In this document: piece by piece, positions 35,041 to 45,211 of the stretch
How the letters are laid out: every line of letters starts with the position of its first letter
Numbering within the stretch: position 1 is the first letter of the stretch
From: Tepidimonas charontis
Lineage (GTDB): Bacteria; Pseudomonadota; Gammaproteobacteria; Burkholderiales; Burkholderiaceae_C
Assembly (NCBI RefSeq): GCF_007556685.1
Contig: NZ_VJON01000001.1
Span: 1-64,000, forward strand
Reading direction: 5' to 3'
Length of the DNA stretch: 64,000 nucleotides
Notes under the pieces: generated by a model
What the model was told of the DNA's origin: nothing
The model's database searches: none
Seen by the model: the letters and a program-made list of their open reading frames with translations, nothing else
Program-made: the position numbers and the translations under genes

Positions 35041-35757
35041 ATGCACGCACTGACCGAAATCGCCCCTGGCCTGAGCATCCAAGGCTTCACACCGCCGCTG
35101 CGGCTGCGCGACTTCAAGCTGATCGCCTTCGACATGGACTCGACGCTGATCAACATCGAGTGCGTGGACGAAATCGCCGACGCCGCTGGTCGCAAGGCCG
35201 AGGTGGCGGCCATCACCGAAGCGGCCATGCGCGGCGAAATCACCGATTACAAGGAGAGCCTGCGCCGCCGCGTGGCCCTGCTCGAGGGTGTGACCGTCGA
35301 GCACCTGGAGCACGTCTATCGAAACCGTCTGAAACTGCACCCCGGTGCGGCCGAACTGGTGCTGGCCTGCAAAGGCGCAGGACTCAAGGTATTACTGGTC
35401 AGTGGGGGGTTTACCTTTTTCACCGACCGACTGCGTGAGCGCTTGGCACTGGACTTTGCGCGCAGCAACCGGCTCGAAATCGTCGATGGCCGTCTGACCG
35501 GTCGGCTGCTGCCGCAGCACTGGGGCGACATCTGCGATGGCGCCGAAAAGCGCCGCACGCTGCTGCAGGCGTGCGACCTGATCGGTTGCGCGCCCGAGCA
35601 GGCCATCGCCATGGGCGACGGCGCCAACGATCTGGAGATGATGGCCGCCGCCGGTCTGTCGGTGGCCTATCGCGCCAAACCGAAGGTACGGCTGCAGGCC
35701 AAGATCGCCATCGACATCGGCGGGCTGGATCGGCTGCTCGAAGTCGTGCAGCCGTGA
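35041..35757 (+). CDS. serB: Phosphoserine phosphatase
   Basis: Last step of serine synthesis, dephosphorylating phosphoserine. The 238-residue HAD enzyme has the nucleophile motif 'IAFDMDSTLINIECVDE', 'EAAMRGEITDYKESLRRRV', motif II 'LLVSGGFTFFTDRL', and motif III 'IAMGDGANDLEMMAAAGL'. It lacks the N-terminal ACT-like regulatory domain of E. coli SerB, as in many betaproteobacteria. The start at 35041 is the second in-frame ATG and matches family N-termini; 24 nt upstream is another ATG. It ends convergently with trpB2, with a 16 bp gap. Confidence 0.95.
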   Translation: MHALTEIAPGLSIQGFTPPLRLRDFKLIAFDMDSTLINIECVDEIADAAGRKAEVAAITEAAMRGEITDYKESLRRRVALLEGVTVEHLEHVYRNRLKLHPGAAELVLACKGAGLKVLLVSGGFTFFTDRLRERLALDFARSNRLEIVDGRLTGRLLPQHWGDICDGAEKRRTLLQACDLIGCAPEQAIAMGDGANDLEMMAAAGLSVAYRAKPKVRLQAKIAIDIGGLDRLLEVVQP

Positions 35758-35773
35758 GCGCCCGCCAGCCGTA

Positions 35774-37144
35774 TCAGGCCGGCTCGGGTACGCTGGGCAA
35801 CCCCGCCAAGGCCATCGCCAGCTCGCGCTCGTCGTAGGTCTCGTCCTTGAGCTCGCCCGCGAAGTACTTTTGGTACGCCGCCATGTCGAAGTGGCCGTGG
35901 CCACACAGGTTGAACAGGATGGTTTCGCTCTTGCCCTCGCGCTTGCAGCGCAGCGCCTCCTCGATCGCCCCCTTGACGGCGTGATTGGCCTCCGGCGCGG
36001 GGACGATGCCCTCGCAGCGCGCAAACAGCACCCCGGCTTCGAAGCACTGGGTCTGGGTGTATGCGGTGGCTTCGATCAGACCCAGCTCCTTCAGGTGCGA
36101 CACCAGCGGCGCCATGCCGTGATAGCGCAGGCCACCGGCGTGGAAGGGCGGTGGCGTGAACGTGGAGCCCAGGGTGTGCATCTTGGTCAGCGGGGTCAGG
36201 TGCGCCGTGTCGCCAAAGTCGTAGGCGTATTTGCCCCGCGTCAGCGACGGGCACGCCGCCGGCTCCACCGCGACGATGCGCGGCTTGGCCCCTCCGCGCA
36301 GACCATGACCGATGAACGGAAACGCGATACCCGCGAAATTGCTGCCACCGCCGGTGGCGCCGACGATGACGTCGGGCCAGGCATCGGCCATCTGCAACTG
36401 CTCCATCGCCTCCAGACCGATGACGGTCTGATGCAGCAGCACGTGGTTGAGCACCGAGCCCAGCGCGTATTTGGTGTCCTCACGCTGAGCGGCCAGCTCC
36501 ACCGCCTCGGAAATGGCGACGCCCAGGCTGCCCGGGTGGTCGGGGCGCTGCGCCAGCACGCGGCGGCCGTATTCGGTTTCGGTGGACGGCGACGGCAGGC
36601 AGCGCGCGCCGTAGGTCTCCATGACGGCGCGGCGATACGGCTTTTGGTCGTAGCTCACGCGCACCTGAAACACCAGCACCTCCAGCCCAAAGAGTTGCCC
36701 CGCAAACGACAGCGACGTGCCCCACTGTCCTGCGCCCGTCTCGGTGGTCAGCCGCTTGGTGCCCGCCTGCGCGTTGTAAAACGCCTGCGGCACGGCGGTG
36801 TTGGGCTTGTGACTGCCCGCGGGGCTCACCCCCTCGTACTTGTAGAAGATCTTGGCCGGCGTGCCCAGCGCCTTTTCCAGCCGGTGCGCGCGATACAGCG
36901 GCGAGGGCCGCCACAAGCGATAAATCTCACGCACCGGCTCCGGGATCTCGATCTCACGCTCGGTGCTGACCTCTTGCCGAATCAGCTCCAGCGGGAAGAG
37001 CGGCGCCAGATCATCCGGTCCCACCGGCTGCAGCGTCCCAGGGTGCAGCACGGGCGGCGGGGCCTTGGGCAGGTCGGCGACGATGTTGTACCAAAACGTC
37101 GGCATTTGGGATTCGTCGAGCAGATATTTGGTGGGGGTGGACAT
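35774..37144 (-). CDS. TrpB-like PLP-dependent enzyme (TrpB2 type)
   Basis: A 456-residue beta-subunit-like tryptophan synthase of the TrpB2 group, which works without TrpA and can make tryptophan from indole and serine (or phosphoserine). Signatures are '[16 protein letters not shown]', the PLP Lys in '[16 protein letters not shown]', '[16 protein letters not shown]', the phosphate loop '[15 protein letters not shown]', and the closing '[14 protein letters not shown]'. The N-terminal extension '[20 protein letters not shown]' is diagnostic of TrpB2. A strong GAGGAG lies 4 nt before the ATG. No trpA, trpC or trpF is nearby. Confidence 0.92.
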   Translation of the reverse strand: MSTPTKYLLDESQMPTFWYNIVADLPKAPPPVLHPGTLQPVGPDDLAPLFPLELIRQEVSTEREIEIPEPVREIYRLWRPSPLYRAHRLEKALGTPAKIFYKYEGVSPAGSHKPNTAVPQAFYNAQAGTKRLTTETGAGQWGTSLSFAGQLFGLEVLVFQVRVSYDQKPYRRAVMETYGARCLPSPSTETEYGRRVLAQRPDHPGSLGVAISEAVELAAQREDTKYALGSVLNHVLLHQTVIGLEAMEQLQMADAWPDVIVGATGGGSNFAGIAFPFIGHGLRGGAKPRIVAVEPAACPSLTRGKYAYDFGDTAHLTPLTKMHTLGSTFTPPPFHAGGLRYHGMAPLVSHLKELGLIEATAYTQTQCFEAGVLFARCEGIVPAPEANHAVKGAIEEALRCKREGKSETILFNLCGHGHFDMAAYQKYFAGELKDETYDERELAMALAGLPSVPEPA

Positions 37145-37244
37145 GGTGCTCCTCGATAGACGCTGGAATCGGTACGGGGGCTGCCGTGACTGACCCGGCG
37201 AATTCAACCAGGCTTTGCGGTACGCCAACGCCGCGGCCGCCGGC

Positions 37245-37250
37245 GACAAT
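37245..37250 (+). promoter_or_regulatory. -10-like element (GACAAT) of the membrane thioredoxin
   Basis: GACAAT ends 5 nt before the ATG at 37256. There is no ribosome-binding sequence, so a leaderless mRNA is likely. The same hexamer is found at a similar distance before ompR. Confidence 0.35.
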
Positions 37251-37255
37251 GTAGC

Positions 37256-37786
37256 ATGCGCCGCCCACTGTCCCGGTTGTTCGACATCCTGTCCACCCTG
37301 GTCATCGCTGCCGCCGTTTTCTGGGTGGTGCAGGCCTGGATGCTGCGTGACAGCCCCTCCCATTGGCAGGAGAATGGGGCGCTGCGCTGGGTGCTGGCGG
37401 ACGGCACGCTGGGGCACGGCACGCTGCGCGATCTGCGCCGGGCGCTCGGCGTCACCGATGCCCCCGTGGGGCTGTATGTGTGGGCCACCTGGTGCCCGAT
37501 CTGCGCCGCGATGTCCGATGCCGTCGATGGCGTGGCGCGCGAGCAAACGCTGCTGACCGTGGCCACCCGCAGCGGGGAGGCGGATGCGCTGCAGCGGCAC
37601 CTGCAAGGGCACGGGCAGCGGTGGGTGGTGATCTTGGATCCGGACGGACGCTTGGCACAGCGACACGGCTGGCGTTCGGTGCCCGTCTTTGGCGTGCTGA
37701 TGCCCGACGGGGCGCTGGAGCACGTCACCGTGGGCTACACGACCGCCTGGGGTATGCGGTGGCGGCTGTGGTTGGCCAAGCGCTGA
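37256..37786 (+). CDS. Membrane-anchored thioredoxin-like protein (ScsD/TlpA-type)
   Basis: A 176-residue protein with one N-terminal helix ('[19 protein letters not shown]') that should anchor a periplasmic thioredoxin fold. The active site is '[11 protein letters not shown]' (CPIC) and the cis-Pro is in 'SVPVFGVLM', followed by '[16 protein letters not shown]'. This resembles ScsD/TlpA-type disulfide reductases. The exact substrate is unknown. It is divergent from trpB2 and convergent with the diguanylate cyclase; the 199 bp after it hold nothing I recognise. Confidence 0.88.
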   Translation: MRRPLSRLFDILSTLVIAAAVFWVVQAWMLRDSPSHWQENGALRWVLADGTLGHGTLRDLRRALGVTDAPVGLYVWATWCPICAAMSDAVDGVAREQTLLTVATRSGEADALQRHLQGHGQRWVVILDPDGRLAQRHGWRSVPVFGVLMPDGALEHVTVGYTTAWGMRWRLWLAKR

Positions 37787-37985
37787 CACGCCTGCAGCGC
37801 CGCTGAGCTCACCCCAAAATCGACGCGAGACTGCAGCTGCGTACCCGGTGCAGCACGACCCTGGATAGCCGCGGCTCGCCGCAGCCCGGGCGCACCGGTT
37901 ACCGCAGCGGCGGCGTGTGTGCGCAGGCGCGGGGGGGCATGGACGCAGGGTGGCGCTTGCACGCCCGCCACACCGGCGCGGCGTT

Positions 37986-39227
37986 TCAGGTCGCCGCTAC
38001 CGTTGCCGACGCACCGCTCTCCGTGGCCGCCACCGCCCGACCACGCCCCGCCTGTTTTGCGGCGTAACAGGCCTCGTCGGCGCGCTTGAGCACGTGCGGC
38101 CACTCCTCGCTCGAAACATCCGCATCGAAAGCGACAGCGCCAATGCTGGCCCCGATGGGAAAGTGCCGCCCCTTCCAATCGAAAACGAATCCGCCCAGCG
38201 CACTCACGATACGCTGCCCCACCTCGAGCGCAGCAGCCTGGTCGAGCTCGCGCAACAGCACCGCGAACTCATCTCCACCTAGGCGCGCCACCGCATCCAC
38301 GGGCCGGGTCTGCTCGCGCAACAACAAGGCCACCCGCCGCAAGGCGGCGTCGCCTGCATCGTGCCCCGCCGTGTCGTTGATGGGCTTGAAGTGATCGAGA
38401 TCGATGAGTAACACCGAGTGGCGCTGCCCAGGTCGGCCTTGCGCGCGCCAGCGCTGCACCTCACGCTCGAAGCCGCGCCGGTTCAGCAGACCGGTGAGTG
38501 CATCGGTGTGCGCCGAATCCTCCATGCGCTGGCGCTCGGCGTGCAGCAGCCCCTCGCTGCGGTGAATCACCCAAGTGACCAGAGTGCCGATGGCCGCGCC
38601 CAACGCGAACAAACCCAGGCCCAGCCAAATCATCAGGGTCTGCGTGGACCGCTGCGTGGCTTGCGCTTCGGCGCGCGCCGCCTCCGTCATGCCGTGGTGC
38701 TGCTCCGCCAGCGACTCCAGGGCGCGCACGAGTTCGCGCTGGCGTTCGATCACGCGATCGGACTCGAACAATGCGCGCGCCTGGTCGTCCTGGCCACCGA
38801 TCAGGGCTTCCACGATGGCGCGCTGCGAGCGACTCAGCGCCACCGCGTCGGCCTGGATGCGCTCGAAACGCGCGCGAATCTCGGGCGGCTTGGGTAATGC
38901 CAGCCACGCGTCGCGCGCGCGGCCAAAGGCCAAGCCCTGCTGCTCGAATGCCTGCGCGTCCTCGCTGCGGTCCAGCGGGTCGGGCTGCGCCAGCATGCGC
39001 AGCATCAGCAGGATGCGCTGTTGCACGGCCGCGGCCATCTCGCGGGAGTGGCGCTCCGCCGCCACCGTGACATCCGTCACCTCGTCCAGCGCCGCCCCCA
39101 CCGCCTGCATGCGCGCCATGCCCACATACACCAGCGCCGCCTGCAAGGCCAACAAGACGACGAAGGTGGCAGCGACGATGGCCGCCATGCGGGGGTGACG
39201 CCCCAGTTGACCAAGCAGTGTGGACAT
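37986..39227 (-). CDS. Diguanylate cyclase with periplasmic four-helix sensor
   Basis: Makes c-di-GMP from two GTP. The 413-residue protein has a helix at ~14-37, a helical periplasmic region (~38-190) like a 4HB-type sensor, a second helix ('[20 protein letters not shown]') and a cytoplasmic GGDEF domain: '[17 protein letters not shown]', '[20 protein letters not shown]', '[11 protein letters not shown]' at about 316-320. The inhibitory I-site RxxD ('RPVD') lies five residues before GGDEF, so product inhibition is expected. An A/T-rich stretch just upstream (39240-39290) is a likely promoter. Confidence 0.95.
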   Translation of the reverse strand: MSTLLGQLGRHPRMAAIVAATFVVLLALQAALVYVGMARMQAVGAALDEVTDVTVAAERHSREMAAAVQQRILLMLRMLAQPDPLDRSEDAQAFEQQGLAFGRARDAWLALPKPPEIRARFERIQADAVALSRSQRAIVEALIGGQDDQARALFESDRVIERQRELVRALESLAEQHHGMTEAARAEAQATQRSTQTLMIWLGLGLFALGAAIGTLVTWVIHRSEGLLHAERQRMEDSAHTDALTGLLNRRGFEREVQRWRAQGRPGQRHSVLLIDLDHFKPINDTAGHDAGDAALRRVALLLREQTRPVDAVARLGGDEFAVLLRELDQAAALEVGQRIVSALGGFVFDWKGRHFPIGASIGAVAFDADVSSEEWPHVLKRADEACYAAKQAGRGRAVAATESGASATVAAT

Positions 39228-39275
39228 ATCGTCATCGTCCTGTCACGAAGGGGACCGTGGTGCCGATGATACTAA

Positions 39276-40508
39276 CTATATACTACAGATTCGCAGCGCC
39301 GCCGCCAACCGCCGCACGCCCTCGCGAATGCGCGCCTCGTCCACGGTGGCAAAGCTCAGGCGCAGCGTGGCGCGGTCGGGGTCGCGGGCGAAGAACGGCG
39401 CCCCCGGCACGAACGCCACGCCCTGCTCGATGGCGCGCTGGGCCAGCTCGGCGCCGTCGGTGCACGTACCGCCCGCCCCGGTCAAGCGCACCCAGACGAA
39501 CAAGCCACCGCGCGGTGGCTCGAACGCCACCGCTTCGCCCAACTCCGCCTGCAGGGCCTGCACCATGGCATCGGCACGGCGGGCATAGATGCCGCGCACG
39601 CGCGCCAGCGTCGCCGGCATGCGGCCGGCCGCCAGATAGTGGGCGGCCGTGGCCTGCGCGAAGGTGCTGGTGTGGGCGTCGCTGAACTGCTTGCACATCG
39701 TTGCCTTGGCCAGCAACGCCGGTGGCGCCACCAGCCAGCCCACGCGCAGCCCCGGCGAGAGCACCTTGCTCAAGCTGCCGCAATGCACCAAACGGGCGCG
39801 GCTGCCGGGCACCTGGGCGCTCAAGGCCAGCAGGCTCGGCGGTGGCGGCGCGTCGAAATACAGATCGCCATAAGGATCATCCTCCACCACCAGCGTTGCC
39901 GTTTGCACCGCCAGCTCTAGCACGCGCCGGCGTCGCTGCAGCGACATCGTCGCACCGCTCGGGTTGCCAAAGGTCGGGATGAGATAGACGAATTTGGGCC
40001 GATGCTGCTCGATGAGGCGCTGCAGCACCTCGACATCGGCGCCCTGCCCGTCCACCGGCACCGTGATCAACTCCGCCCCATACAGCTTGAAGCACTGGAT
40101 GGTGGCGAGGAAGGTCGGCCCCTCGACGATCACCTTGTCACCGGGGGAGATCAGCGTCTTGCCCAGCAGGTCCAGCGCCTGCTGGCTGCCGGTGGTCACG
40201 ATCAGGTCGGTGGGCGCCACATCCACGGCTCCCTTGGACGCCATGAACGCCGAGAGCTGCTCGCGCAGCGGATCGAAGCCCTCGGTGGCCCCGTATTGCA
40301 ACGCTGCACCGGGGTTGGACGCCAGCGCCGCCAGCGCCGCTTCGCGGATCCCCTCCACGTCGAACAGCGCCGCGTCCGGGAACCCGCCGGCAAAGCTGAT
40401 GATGCCGGGCTTGCCCAGCAGCTTGAACAGTTCCCGAATGGCCGACGTCTCGACGTTGTTGAGCCGCTCGGCCAATCGAACCGGCGCGCTCGCGGCAAAA
40501 TCCGACAT
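39276..40508 (-). CDS. PLP-dependent aminotransferase, class I/II (LysN/MocR-like fold)
   Basis: A 410-residue fold-type I aminotransferase of the group with 2-aminoadipate and aromatic/branched-chain aminotransferases. Signatures are 'GIISFAGGFPDAALFD', 'ALQYGATEGFDPLREQL', 'TTGSQQALDLLGKTL', 'PTFGNPSGATMS', 'EDDPYGDLYF', the PLP Lys in 'GSLSKVLSPGLRVGW' and 'PRGGLFVWVRL'. There is no N-terminal GntR domain, so it is an enzyme and not a MocR regulator. Substrate cannot be fixed from sequence. AAGGA lies 6 nt before the ATG. It is divergent from nth (64 bp). Confidence 0.9.
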   Translation of the reverse strand: MSDFAASAPVRLAERLNNVETSAIRELFKLLGKPGIISFAGGFPDAALFDVEGIREAALAALASNPGAALQYGATEGFDPLREQLSAFMASKGAVDVAPTDLIVTTGSQQALDLLGKTLISPGDKVIVEGPTFLATIQCFKLYGAELITVPVDGQGADVEVLQRLIEQHRPKFVYLIPTFGNPSGATMSLQRRRRVLELAVQTATLVVEDDPYGDLYFDAPPPPSLLALSAQVPGSRARLVHCGSLSKVLSPGLRVGWLVAPPALLAKATMCKQFSDAHTSTFAQATAAHYLAAGRMPATLARVRGIYARRADAMVQALQAELGEAVAFEPPRGGLFVWVRLTGAGGTCTDGAELAQRAIEQGVAFVPGAPFFARDPDRATLRLSFATVDEARIREGVRRLAAALRICSI

Positions 40509-40572
40509 CACAGATCCTTGAATCCAATGAATGGGCAAACGGCCCGGAGACGGACCCTTTCCCTGTTGCACG

Positions 40573-41250
40573 ATGACTCCCCGCGATATCGAGGCGTTTT
40601 TCGCCACACTGCAAGCCGAACGCCCCCATCCGCAGACCGAACTGGAGTATACGAGTGTGTTCGAACTGCTCGTGGCGGTGCTGCTCAGCGCCCAGGCCAC
40701 CGATGTCGGCGTCAACCGCGCCACACGCGGGCTGTTTGCCGTGGCCAACACGCCCGAGGCCATCCTTGCGCTCGGGCTGGAGGGGCTGCAGGCGCACATT
40801 CGCACCATTGGCCTGTACCGCAGCAAGGCGCGCCACCTGCTGGCTACCTGCCGTTTGCTGCTGGAGCGCCACGGCGGCGCGGTGCCGCGCAACCGTGACG
40901 CCCTTGAGGCGCTGCCCGGCGTCGGACGCAAAACCGCCAATGTGGTGCTCAATGTCGCCTTTGGTGAGCCGACGATGGCGGTGGACACCCATATTTTTCG
41001 CGTCGCCAACCGCACCGGGCTGGCCCCTGGCCAGACGCCGCTGCAGGTGGAGCAGGCCTTGCTGCGGCGCGTGCCGCCGCGCTATCTGGAAGACGCCCAT
41101 CACTGGCTGATCTTGCACGGACGCTACGTATGCAAAGCGCGCGCGCCCCTTTGTGGGCAGTGCAGCGTGGCGGCCTGGTGTGACCACGCGCGTTCCAGCC
41201 GTCGTCCGGCGGCCCAGCGCCCGCGGCGTCCACGGAGTGACGGCCGATGA
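40573..41250 (+). CDS. nth: Endonuclease III
   Basis: DNA glycosylase/AP lyase removing oxidised pyrimidines. The 225-residue protein has the helix-hairpin-helix 'ALPGVGRKTANVVLNVAFG' with the catalytic Lys, the catalytic Asp in 'MAVDTHIFRVANR', and the 4Fe-4S ligands in the pattern C-x6-C-x2-C-x5-C ('CKARAPLCGQCSVAAWC'). A short basic tail follows. The next gene, aat, overlaps its stop by 4 nt (ATGA). Confidence 0.97.
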   Translation: MTPRDIEAFFATLQAERPHPQTELEYTSVFELLVAVLLSAQATDVGVNRATRGLFAVANTPEAILALGLEGLQAHIRTIGLYRSKARHLLATCRLLLERHGGAVPRNRDALEALPGVGRKTANVVLNVAFGEPTMAVDTHIFRVANRTGLAPGQTPLQVEQALLRRVPPRYLEDAHHWLILHGRYVCKARAPLCGQCSVAAWCDHARSSRRPAAQRPRRPRSDGR

Positions 41251-42032
41251 CGGGCACCGCCACACTGCCGTGGCTGGAGCCTGGCGCCCCCTTTCCGCCG
41301 GTGGACAGTGCCTGGGGCCCGCGTGATCCGATCCCGGGCTTACTCGCGGCTGGCGGCGCCTTGGACGTGCCTACCCTGTTGCGCGCCTACGCCGAGGGGA
41401 TCTTTCCGTGGTTTGGCCGCGACCAACCCATTCTGTGGTGGAGCCCCGACCCGCGCATGGTGCTGCGTCCACAACGTTTTCGCCTGCACCCGTCGCTGCG
41501 CAAAACCATCCGCAGCGCCCTTCGCAACGGGCGGCTGGAGATTCGCTTCGACAGCGCCTTCGACGCCGTCATCCAGGCCTGCGCCGACACACCGCGGCCG
41601 GGACAAGACGGCACCTGGATCGTGCCGGAGATGGTCGCTGCCTACCGGGCGCTGCACCGCGCCGGCTACGCGCACAGCGTCGAAGCGTGGTGGGACGGCG
41701 AACTGGCGGGCGGTTTGTACTGCGTCGCCCTGGGGCACGCCGTCTTTGGCGAGTCGATGTTCACCCGGCGCCGCGATGCGTCCAAGATCGCCTTGGCAGC
41801 GCTGGTGGCCGCCTGTCGCGCCTGGGAGGTGCCGCTGATCGACTGCCAGCAAAACACGCGCCACTTGGCTTCGCTCGGGGCCGCCGAGGAACCCCGCGCG
41901 GCCTTCGTGCAGGCGGTGCGCCAGGCCATCGCCGCCGCGCCCCTCAGCTGGCGCTGGGATTCCGTATACTGGGATCGATTGTGGTCGGCGACAGCCGCTC
42001 CTGCTCCTAGCCCTGCCCCTGACCCGACGTGA
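41247..42032 (+). CDS. aat: Leucyl/phenylalanyl-tRNA-protein transferase
   Basis: Adds Leu or Phe from tRNA to proteins with N-terminal Lys or Arg, marking them for ClpAP through the N-degron pathway. The 261-residue protein has '[21 protein letters not shown]', '[20 protein letters not shown]', '[20 protein letters not shown]', '[21 protein letters not shown]' and '[16 protein letters not shown]'. It overlaps nth at its start and bpt at its stop, so the three are coupled. Confidence 0.97.
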   Translation: MTGTATLPWLEPGAPFPPVDSAWGPRDPIPGLLAAGGALDVPTLLRAYAEGIFPWFGRDQPILWWSPDPRMVLRPQRFRLHPSLRKTIRSALRNGRLEIRFDSAFDAVIQACADTPRPGQDGTWIVPEMVAAYRALHRAGYAHSVEAWWDGELAGGLYCVALGHAVFGESMFTRRRDASKIALAALVAACRAWEVPLIDCQQNTRHLASLGAAEEPRAAFVQAVRQAIAAAPLSWRWDSVYWDRLWSATAAPAPSPAPDPT

Positions 42033-42799
42033 CCCGACTGCAAGAGCTGCCCCTGACCGCCGTGCAGTTTTATGCCACGGCGCCCTACCCGTGTAGCTAT
42101 CTACCGGGGCGCGTGGCACGCTCACAAGTGGCCACCCCCAGCCATCTGATCCAGAGCGAAACCTACTCGCAGCTGGTGGCGGCGGGTTTTCGGCGCAGCG
42201 GTCTGTTCACCTACCGCCCGCACTGCGATGGCTGCCAGGCCTGCGTGCCGCTGCGGGTGCTGGCGGCCGAATTCACCCCCAACCGCAGCCAGCGCCGCGC
42301 CTGGCGCCGCCACGCGGGCCTGCAAGCGCGCGTGATGCGGCTGGGGTTTTCGCCGCAACACTACGCGCTGTATCTGCGCTATCAGCGCAACCGGCATCCG
42401 GGCGGCGGCATGGACCACGACGACACCGAACAGTACGCCCAGTTTTTGCTGCAAAGCCACGTCAATTCGCGGCTGGTGGAGTTCGTTGCACCGGCGGCCG
42501 GCGAAGGCCAGGACGAGCAGCTCGTCATGGTGGCGCTGATCGATTTGCTCGACGATGGTTTATCGGCCGTCTATACCTTCTACGACCCGGATTGGCCTGG
42601 TTCGCTTGGCACCTACGGCGTGCTGTGGCAAATCGAGCAGGCCCGCCGCATGCAGCTGCCGCACGTCTATCTGGGCTACTGGATCGCCGAAAGCGAGAAA
42701 ATGGCTTACAAGGCGCACTTCCAACCGCACGAGCTCTTCGTCGATGGCGCCTGGCGCCGCCGCGATGCGGGGGCGCACACGCCCATCGGCCAAGGGTAA
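42029..42799 (+). CDS. bpt: Aspartate/glutamate leucyltransferase (Bpt)
   Basis: Second N-degron transferase: adds Leu to proteins with N-terminal Asp or Glu. The 256-residue product belongs to the arginyltransferase-like family and has the N-terminal Cys pattern ('YPCSYLPGR', '[12 protein letters not shown]'), '[13 protein letters not shown]', '[10 protein letters not shown]', '[16 protein letters not shown]', '[15 protein letters not shown]' and '[20 protein letters not shown]'. The GTG start overlaps the aat stop (GTGA). Specificity for Leu and not Arg is inferred from bacterial relatives. Confidence 0.95.
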   Translation: MTRLQELPLTAVQFYATAPYPCSYLPGRVARSQVATPSHLIQSETYSQLVAAGFRRSGLFTYRPHCDGCQACVPLRVLAAEFTPNRSQRRAWRRHAGLQARVMRLGFSPQHYALYLRYQRNRHPGGGMDHDDTEQYAQFLLQSHVNSRLVEFVAPAAGEGQDEQLVMVALIDLLDDGLSAVYTFYDPDWPGSLGTYGVLWQIEQARRMQLPHVYLGYWIAESEKMAYKAHFQPHELFVDGAWRRRDAGAHTPIGQG

Positions 42800-42937
42800 T
42801 TCCCCCAGCACGCCGGACCTTAGCGCCACGTGGTCCCATGACAGCACGGCGCTCTTTTCACCTCGTAAAATTTGCAACCGCGGCTTTGTCGCTGCACATC
42901 GCCTACCCTGTCGTTCCTCGCCCCGCTTGTGCGCCGC

Positions 42938-43723
42938 ATGCCTCCCCGCGACCCCACCCAATCGAATCAACCCAGCGTGCAGGTCATCGAGCGCATATTT
43001 CAGTTGCTCGACGCGCTGGCGCGGCACGACGAACCCGTATCGCTCAAAACGCTGGCCGAGGAAACCGGCCTGCACGCCTCCACGGCACACCGCATCCTCA
43101 ACGATTTGGTGCTCGGTCGCTTCGTCGAGCGGCCCCAGCCCGGCACCTATCGCCTGGGCCTGCGGTTGCTGGAGCTGGGCAATCTGGTCAAAGCGCGCCT
43201 GGATGTGCGCGAGGTCGCCATCGGCCCCATGCGGGAGCTGCACCGCCAAATCCAGCAACCGGTCAACCTGAGCGTGCGGCAGGGCGACGAAATCATCTAC
43301 ATCGAGCGCGCCTACAGCGAACGCTCGGGTATGCAGGTGGTCCGTGCCATCGGCGGGCGCGCGCCGCTGCACCTGACCTCGGTGGGCAAGCTGTTTTTGG
43401 CGCAGGAAGACCCGCAGCGGCTGCGCGCCTACGCCACGCGCACCGGACTGGCGGGCAACACGCCCAACAGCATCACCCAACTGAGCGTGCTGGAGCGTGA
43501 GCTGGCGCAGTGTCGACGCCTGGGCGTGGCACGCGACAACGAGGAACTCGAACCCGGCGTGCGCTGTATGGCCGCCGGCATCTACGACGACCAGGGCCGC
43601 TTGGTGGCGGGTTTGTCGATATCGGCCCCGGCCAATCGCATCGACGAGGGCTGGCTGCCCAAGTTGCAGGCCACTGCCGCCCAGATCAGCGCCGCGCTGG
43701 GCTACAAGGCAACGCGCGGCTGA
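42938..43723 (+). CDS. IclR family transcriptional regulator
   Basis: A 261-residue repressor/activator. The N-terminal winged helix includes 'VIERIFQLLDALARHDEPVSL' and 'TGLHASTAHRILNDLVLGRF', and the C-terminal effector domain has 'LTSVGKLFLAQEDPQRLRAY', 'GVARDNEELEPGVRCMAAGI' and 'VAGLSISAPANRI'. Effector and targets are unknown; no catabolic operon is next to it. A TAAAAT at 42866-42871 may be its -10. Its 3' end overlaps the end of the convergent penicillin-binding protein gene by 22 bp. Confidence 0.93.
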   Translation: MPPRDPTQSNQPSVQVIERIFQLLDALARHDEPVSLKTLAEETGLHASTAHRILNDLVLGRFVERPQPGTYRLGLRLLELGNLVKARLDVREVAIGPMRELHRQIQQPVNLSVRQGDEIIYIERAYSERSGMQVVRAIGGRAPLHLTSVGKLFLAQEDPQRLRAYATRTGLAGNTPNSITQLSVLERELAQCRRLGVARDNEELEPGVRCMAAGIYDDQGRLVAGLSISAPANRIDEGWLPKLQATAAQISAALGYKATRG

Positions 43724-45015
43724 GTCGCTGCCTCACCCGTGACCAGCGTCCGGTCGAGCCAGCGCAGCAGTCGCTCGGCGTCCGCCCAGCGGGCGGTGGA
43801 GTTGGCCGCGTCCATCAGCACCATGATCAGATCGCGCCCCGCCAGCCGCACCTGCATGACCACGCAGCGCCCGGCCTCACGGATATAGCCGGTCTTCTGC
43901 AACAGGATGTTCCATTCACTCTCGCGCACCAGCCGGTTGCTGTTGCGAAAGTGCACCACGCGCTTGCCCGCCTGCAACTCATACTCGGGTGAGGTGCTGA
44001 GTTGCCGCAGCAGGGGGCGCTCGGCCGCCGCTGCCGCCAGCCGCGCCAAATCACGCGGACTGGAGCGGTTGTCGCTCGACAGCCCGGTGGGCTCAACGAA
44101 GCGTGTCTGCGTCATGCCCAGTTCGGCGGCCTTACGATTCATGGCCGCGACGAACGCCGGTAGCCCTCCGGGATAGGTGCGACCCAGCGCGTGGGCAGCG
44201 CGGTTCTCACTGGCCATCAGGGCCAGGTGCAGCGCTTCGCCGCGCGTCAGACGCGTGCCCACCGCCAGGCGTGACCCGGAACCCTTGAGCCGATCGACAT
44301 CGGCGTCGGTAATGGTCAACACCTCCTCCAGGGGCAACCCAGCGTCTGCGATCACCAAGCCCGTCATCAGCTTGGTCAGCGACGCGATCGGCAACACGGC
44401 CGCCTCGTTCTTGCCCAGCAGCACGGCGTTGGTATCGCGGTCCACCACCAAGGCGGCGTTGGAATGCAAGGCCAGCGGCTCGGGCCACAACGTATCCAAG
44501 CGCTGCCCCTGCACACCCGTCGCTTCGTCGCCGGGCCACGCCAGTGCCGCTGCCCCCGTGCCCGCCGCCGGCTCGGCCGCGGGTACGGCCGGGGCCCGCA
44601 TGGCGGCGGCAAACCGATCGGATGCCGCAACACCGCTGCCAGGCCGAGCCTGCACCTTCACCGGTTGCGCGACCGCCGGTACCCGCGAGCGGTCTGTCTG
44701 GCGTGCGGATGGTGCGGCCATGCGCGCCCCTTTTTGAACCGCCACGGGGCGCGCCTTTTGCTGGCGCCGCGACACCTGTCGTTCGGCCGCCAGCCGGCGC
44801 TGTGCCCGTGCCTCGGTCACCTTGCGCTTGTGCGCGCGCTGCTTGACCTGCAGCGTCATGCCCGCCCTCGACAGCACGGGTACATCGCCCTTGCCGACCT
44901 GCGCCGTAACCGGTGTGGCCGTGGCCGCTACCGATACGACGAGCACGAGGGCACGAAGCAACCGCGTGTACGCGCATTGCCACTGGCGCATGATCGACCA
45001 CGATTTCGTCGGCAT
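43702..45015 (-). CDS. pbpG: D-alanyl-D-alanine endopeptidase (PBP7-like, S11 family)
   Basis: Periplasmic low-molecular-weight penicillin-binding protein that cleaves peptidoglycan cross-links. The 437-residue product has a signal peptide ('RLLRALVLVVSVAATATPVTA'), a basic and Ala/Pro-rich linker up to about residue 150, and an S11 peptidase domain with the three motifs: SxxK in 'PIASLTKLMTG' (~211), SxN in 'LMASENRAAHALG', and KTG in 'LLQKTGYIREAG'. The start at 45015 is chosen because a -10-like TATACT lies 7 nt upstream; the ATG at 44991 would still leave a complete signal peptide. The basic linker is longer than in E. coli PbpG. Confidence 0.93.
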   Translation of the reverse strand: MPTKSWSIMRQWQCAYTRLLRALVLVVSVAATATPVTAQVGKGDVPVLSRAGMTLQVKQRAHKRKVTEARAQRRLAAERQVSRRQQKARPVAVQKGARMAAPSARQTDRSRVPAVAQPVKVQARPGSGVAASDRFAAAMRAPAVPAAEPAAGTGAAALAWPGDEATGVQGQRLDTLWPEPLALHSNAALVVDRDTNAVLLGKNEAAVLPIASLTKLMTGLVIADAGLPLEEVLTITDADVDRLKGSGSRLAVGTRLTRGEALHLALMASENRAAHALGRTYPGGLPAFVAAMNRKAAELGMTQTRFVEPTGLSSDNRSSPRDLARLAAAAAERPLLRQLSTSPEYELQAGKRVVHFRNSNRLVRESEWNILLQKTGYIREAGRCVVMQVRLAGRDLIMVLMDAANSTARWADAERLLRWLDRTLVTGEAATQPRVAL

Positions 45016-45022
45016 GTGCCGC

Positions 45023-45028
45023 AGTATA
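45023..45028 (-). promoter_or_regulatory. -10 element (TATACT) of pbpG
   Basis: TATACT matches the consensus at 5 of 6 positions, lies 7 nt before an in-frame ATG and implies a leaderless start at 45015. The TTGACT just upstream is only 4 nt away and cannot be its -35. Confidence 0.5.
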
Positions 45029-45211
45029 CGGCAGTCAACCGACAAAGACCACGGGTTGACAGCCGCTTACGCAGATTTTTTCAGCCAAGACACGAACCAC
45101 CGCGCACACCGCCCGTATGTTGCGTACGGGTTGACCACCGCGTTGGTGGCCGGTCAAGTGCCATTCGGTGGCGCACGGCTGCCAACCCGGTGCCCGCGCG
45201 GCGCGCTGCCT

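Noticed and set aside
45110-45140. CCCGTA/TACGGG hairpin upstream of pbpG as the leuA terminator
   Set aside because: Only 6 bp, about 80 bp beyond the leuA stop, and no T-run follows on the minus strand.
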